From Pseudomonadota bacterium (GTDB lineage: Bacteria > Pseudomonadota > Alphaproteobacteria > Rs-D84): a stretch of DNA of 22,251 bases. This document shows, one piece after another, positions 21,262-22,251 of the stretch. The stretch is from positions 1 through 22,251 of the forward strand of contig JAUNMD010000006.1 of NCBI GenBank assembly GCA_030531915.1, given 5' to 3'. The notes below the pieces were generated by a model. It saw only the letters and a list, made by a program, of their open reading frames with translations. It made no database searches and had not been told where the DNA came from. Positions within the stretch are counted from its first letter, which is position 1. The number at the start of each line of letters is the position of its first letter. Position numbers and translations under genes: made by a program.

Positions 21262-22092
21262 TTATTCGCCGTCAGCGTCTTTGCATTTCATGCGAACGAT
21301 ACCGTCACCATCAATCAGAACCGCCCCTTGGGACATGCTGTTGCTGATAAAGTGCGCGGCGCGTTCACCGTGCCATGAAATATCGGTCTTGACCTCTTGG
21401 CCACAGGCGTGACCAATGCTGGTTGCGTGATAGATAAAGCAATCGCGCTTTGTCGTATCAGTCAATGGCAATGCGTTATACAGCACCCATGTAATGCCCA
21501 ACCATTTCTTGGATGCGCCACCCGATATCAACGGCAGGTCATTGCCCACATAGTCCGCCGACACAAATTCTGTGATGCCCAGTAATTCTTTCCACTGGTG
21601 CACACCGACAACCGCGAAACGACGTCCGTCATCGGGAATATCTTTCTTGTTCAATTCTTCGACCGCGGACAAGATTAAATCTTTGGACAGACCGGCCGAA
21701 TAATCACCCACAGATGCGGTTGCGCCCGACATTGCATTCACAATCAGTTCATCGGTCTTGCGCCCCAATGCGTATGCACCGGCACTGGCGACAACACGAC
21801 GTTCGTCAATATTGGTTTTCAACTCGTCCAATGCGTCAACCCAATCGCCGGCATAGTAATCCTGTAATACGCATTCAACCGGTTCATGATTCAGATTCAT
21901 AACCGGCACAATACCATGACGTGATTTTGTTGCGGCCGTGCCACGACCAACCTTTTGAAATGTTGTTGATGCGCCGATGACACCGGATTTACTGCGCACC
22001 GTGCCGCGCAATTTAGTGCCCATTTGCTGGTACGCCAAATGAACGTCGGCTTCGAATTGTTTGATAAAAACATTATCGATTGAAACAGACAT
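21262..22092 (-). CDS. Phage major capsid protein
   Basis: 276 residues. It begins IDNVFIKQFEADVHLAYQQM, with the following GTKLRGTVRSKSGVIGASTT and FQKVGRGTAATKSR. The pattern matches a HK97-fold capsid family of podovirus-like prophages in which the N-terminal helix and 'FQKxGxGxA' strand are conserved. Later LNHEPVECVLQDYYAGDWVD and GRRFAVVGVHQWKELLGI fit the A-domain and spine helix. AAAAGGAATTTTT lies before ATG 22092. The gene precedes the small head and tail tube genes as in T7-like and P22-like maps. Confidence 0.82.
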   Translation of the reverse strand: MSVSIDNVFIKQFEADVHLAYQQMGTKLRGTVRSKSGVIGASTTFQKVGRGTAATKSRHGIVPVMNLNHEPVECVLQDYYAGDWVDALDELKTNIDERRVVASAGAYALGRKTDELIVNAMSGATASVGDYSAGLSKDLILSAVEELNKKDIPDDGRRFAVVGVHQWKELLGITEFVSADYVGNDLPLISGGASKKWLGITWVLYNALPLTDTTKRDCFIYHATSIGHACGQEVKTDISWHGERAAHFISNSMSQGAVLIDGDGIVRMKCKDADGE

Positions 22093-22112
22093 AAAAATTC
22101 CTTTTGATTAAA

Positions 22113-22139
22113 ATAAAAAAAGACGTAATGAATTACGTC
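22113..22139 (-). terminator. Terminator upstream of the capsid gene
   Basis: GACGTAAT and ATTACGTC (22122-22129 and 22132-22139) form a perfect 8-bp stem with a 2-base gap, extended by a T-run on the minus strand (complement of 22113-22121). It separates the gene ending at 22169 from the capsid gene. Confidence 0.75.
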
Positions 22140-22168
22140 CGACAAATACGAATCAAACGGTTGTGCGA

Positions 22169-22251
22169 TTATGTCGCGCCGCCTGATGCGAACAAAATGG
22201 GTTCTGGGTATTGCACCAGAATTATCCGATAAAAAGTTTCAGTCGCACCAA
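22169..22251 (-). CDS. C-terminal end of an unidentified phage gene (cut by window edge)
   Basis: The minus strand is open from the window edge to a TAA at 22169-22171, giving 26 residues (GATETFYRIILVQYPEPILF, then ASGGAT). The terminator 30 bases further on supports a real gene end. In podoviruses a scaffold gene commonly precedes the capsid gene, but these residues are too few to identify it. Confidence 0.4.
   Translation of the reverse strand, partial: GATETFYRIILVQYPEPILFASGGAT

Noticed and set aside
1..22251. CRISPR array or insertion sequence
   Set aside because: No regularly spaced direct repeats and no transposase gene were seen; the only clear direct repeat is the pair beside tRNA-His.

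Overview
The window looks like the chromosome of an alphaproteobacterium of moderate GC content carrying a podovirus-type prophage. The host assignment rests on the frr-uppS-cdsA-rseP-bamA gene order, an alphaproteobacterial-style DnaB and a YraN homologue. A gut or host-associated lineage is a guess from overall character only; no 16S or other decisive marker is present.

Host part, about 1-11250. It opens with the C-terminal two thirds of RNase E/G, which carries an in-frame TAA in a conserved region. An NTF2-like small protein and an oppositely oriented solitary PemK/MazF-type toxin follow. Next comes a hairpin-rich, gene-poor stretch with a partial tandem duplication beside tRNA-His, then tRNA-His and tRNA-Ala on the minus strand. 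A divergent promoter region separates the tRNAs from frr-uppS-cdsA-rseP-bamA, which covers ribosome recycling, undecaprenyl diphosphate and CDP-diacylglycerol synthesis, intramembrane proteolysis and outer-membrane protein assembly. The dxr gene often found between cdsA and rseP in alphaproteobacteria is absent. After a strong terminator and a new promoter comes a cluster resembling a fragment of a type IV secretion system: a VirB7-sized lipoprotein, two proteins with VirB8-like layout and a secreted protein. It is followed by yraN and a second tiny lipoprotein.

Phage part, about 11251-22251, minus strand. In transcription order (right to left): the tail of an unidentified gene, major capsid protein, small head protein, tail tube A, tail tube B, a possible internal virion protein, tail fibre N-terminal domain, terminase ATPase half, [interruption], terminase nuclease half, portal, Bbp19-like protein and a membrane/coiled-coil protein. 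No integrase, small terminase or lysis enzyme is seen.

The most striking feature is the interruption. The large terminase gene is cut between its ATPase and nuclease domains by about 3.4 kb of plus-strand DNA. This carries a full-length replicative helicase gene (dnaB), a regulator with two helix-turn-helix domains and an unknown gene. Both edges are almost base-tight. At one edge the dnaB and terminase-nuclease start codons share one CATG; at the other the stop codons of the unknown gene and the ATPase half overlap. Together the two halves add up to a normal full-length terminase, and the downstream half has its own plausible start and ribosome binding site. Whether this is a broken prophage, a domesticated or split packaging machine, or an excisable cassette cannot be settled from sequence alone.
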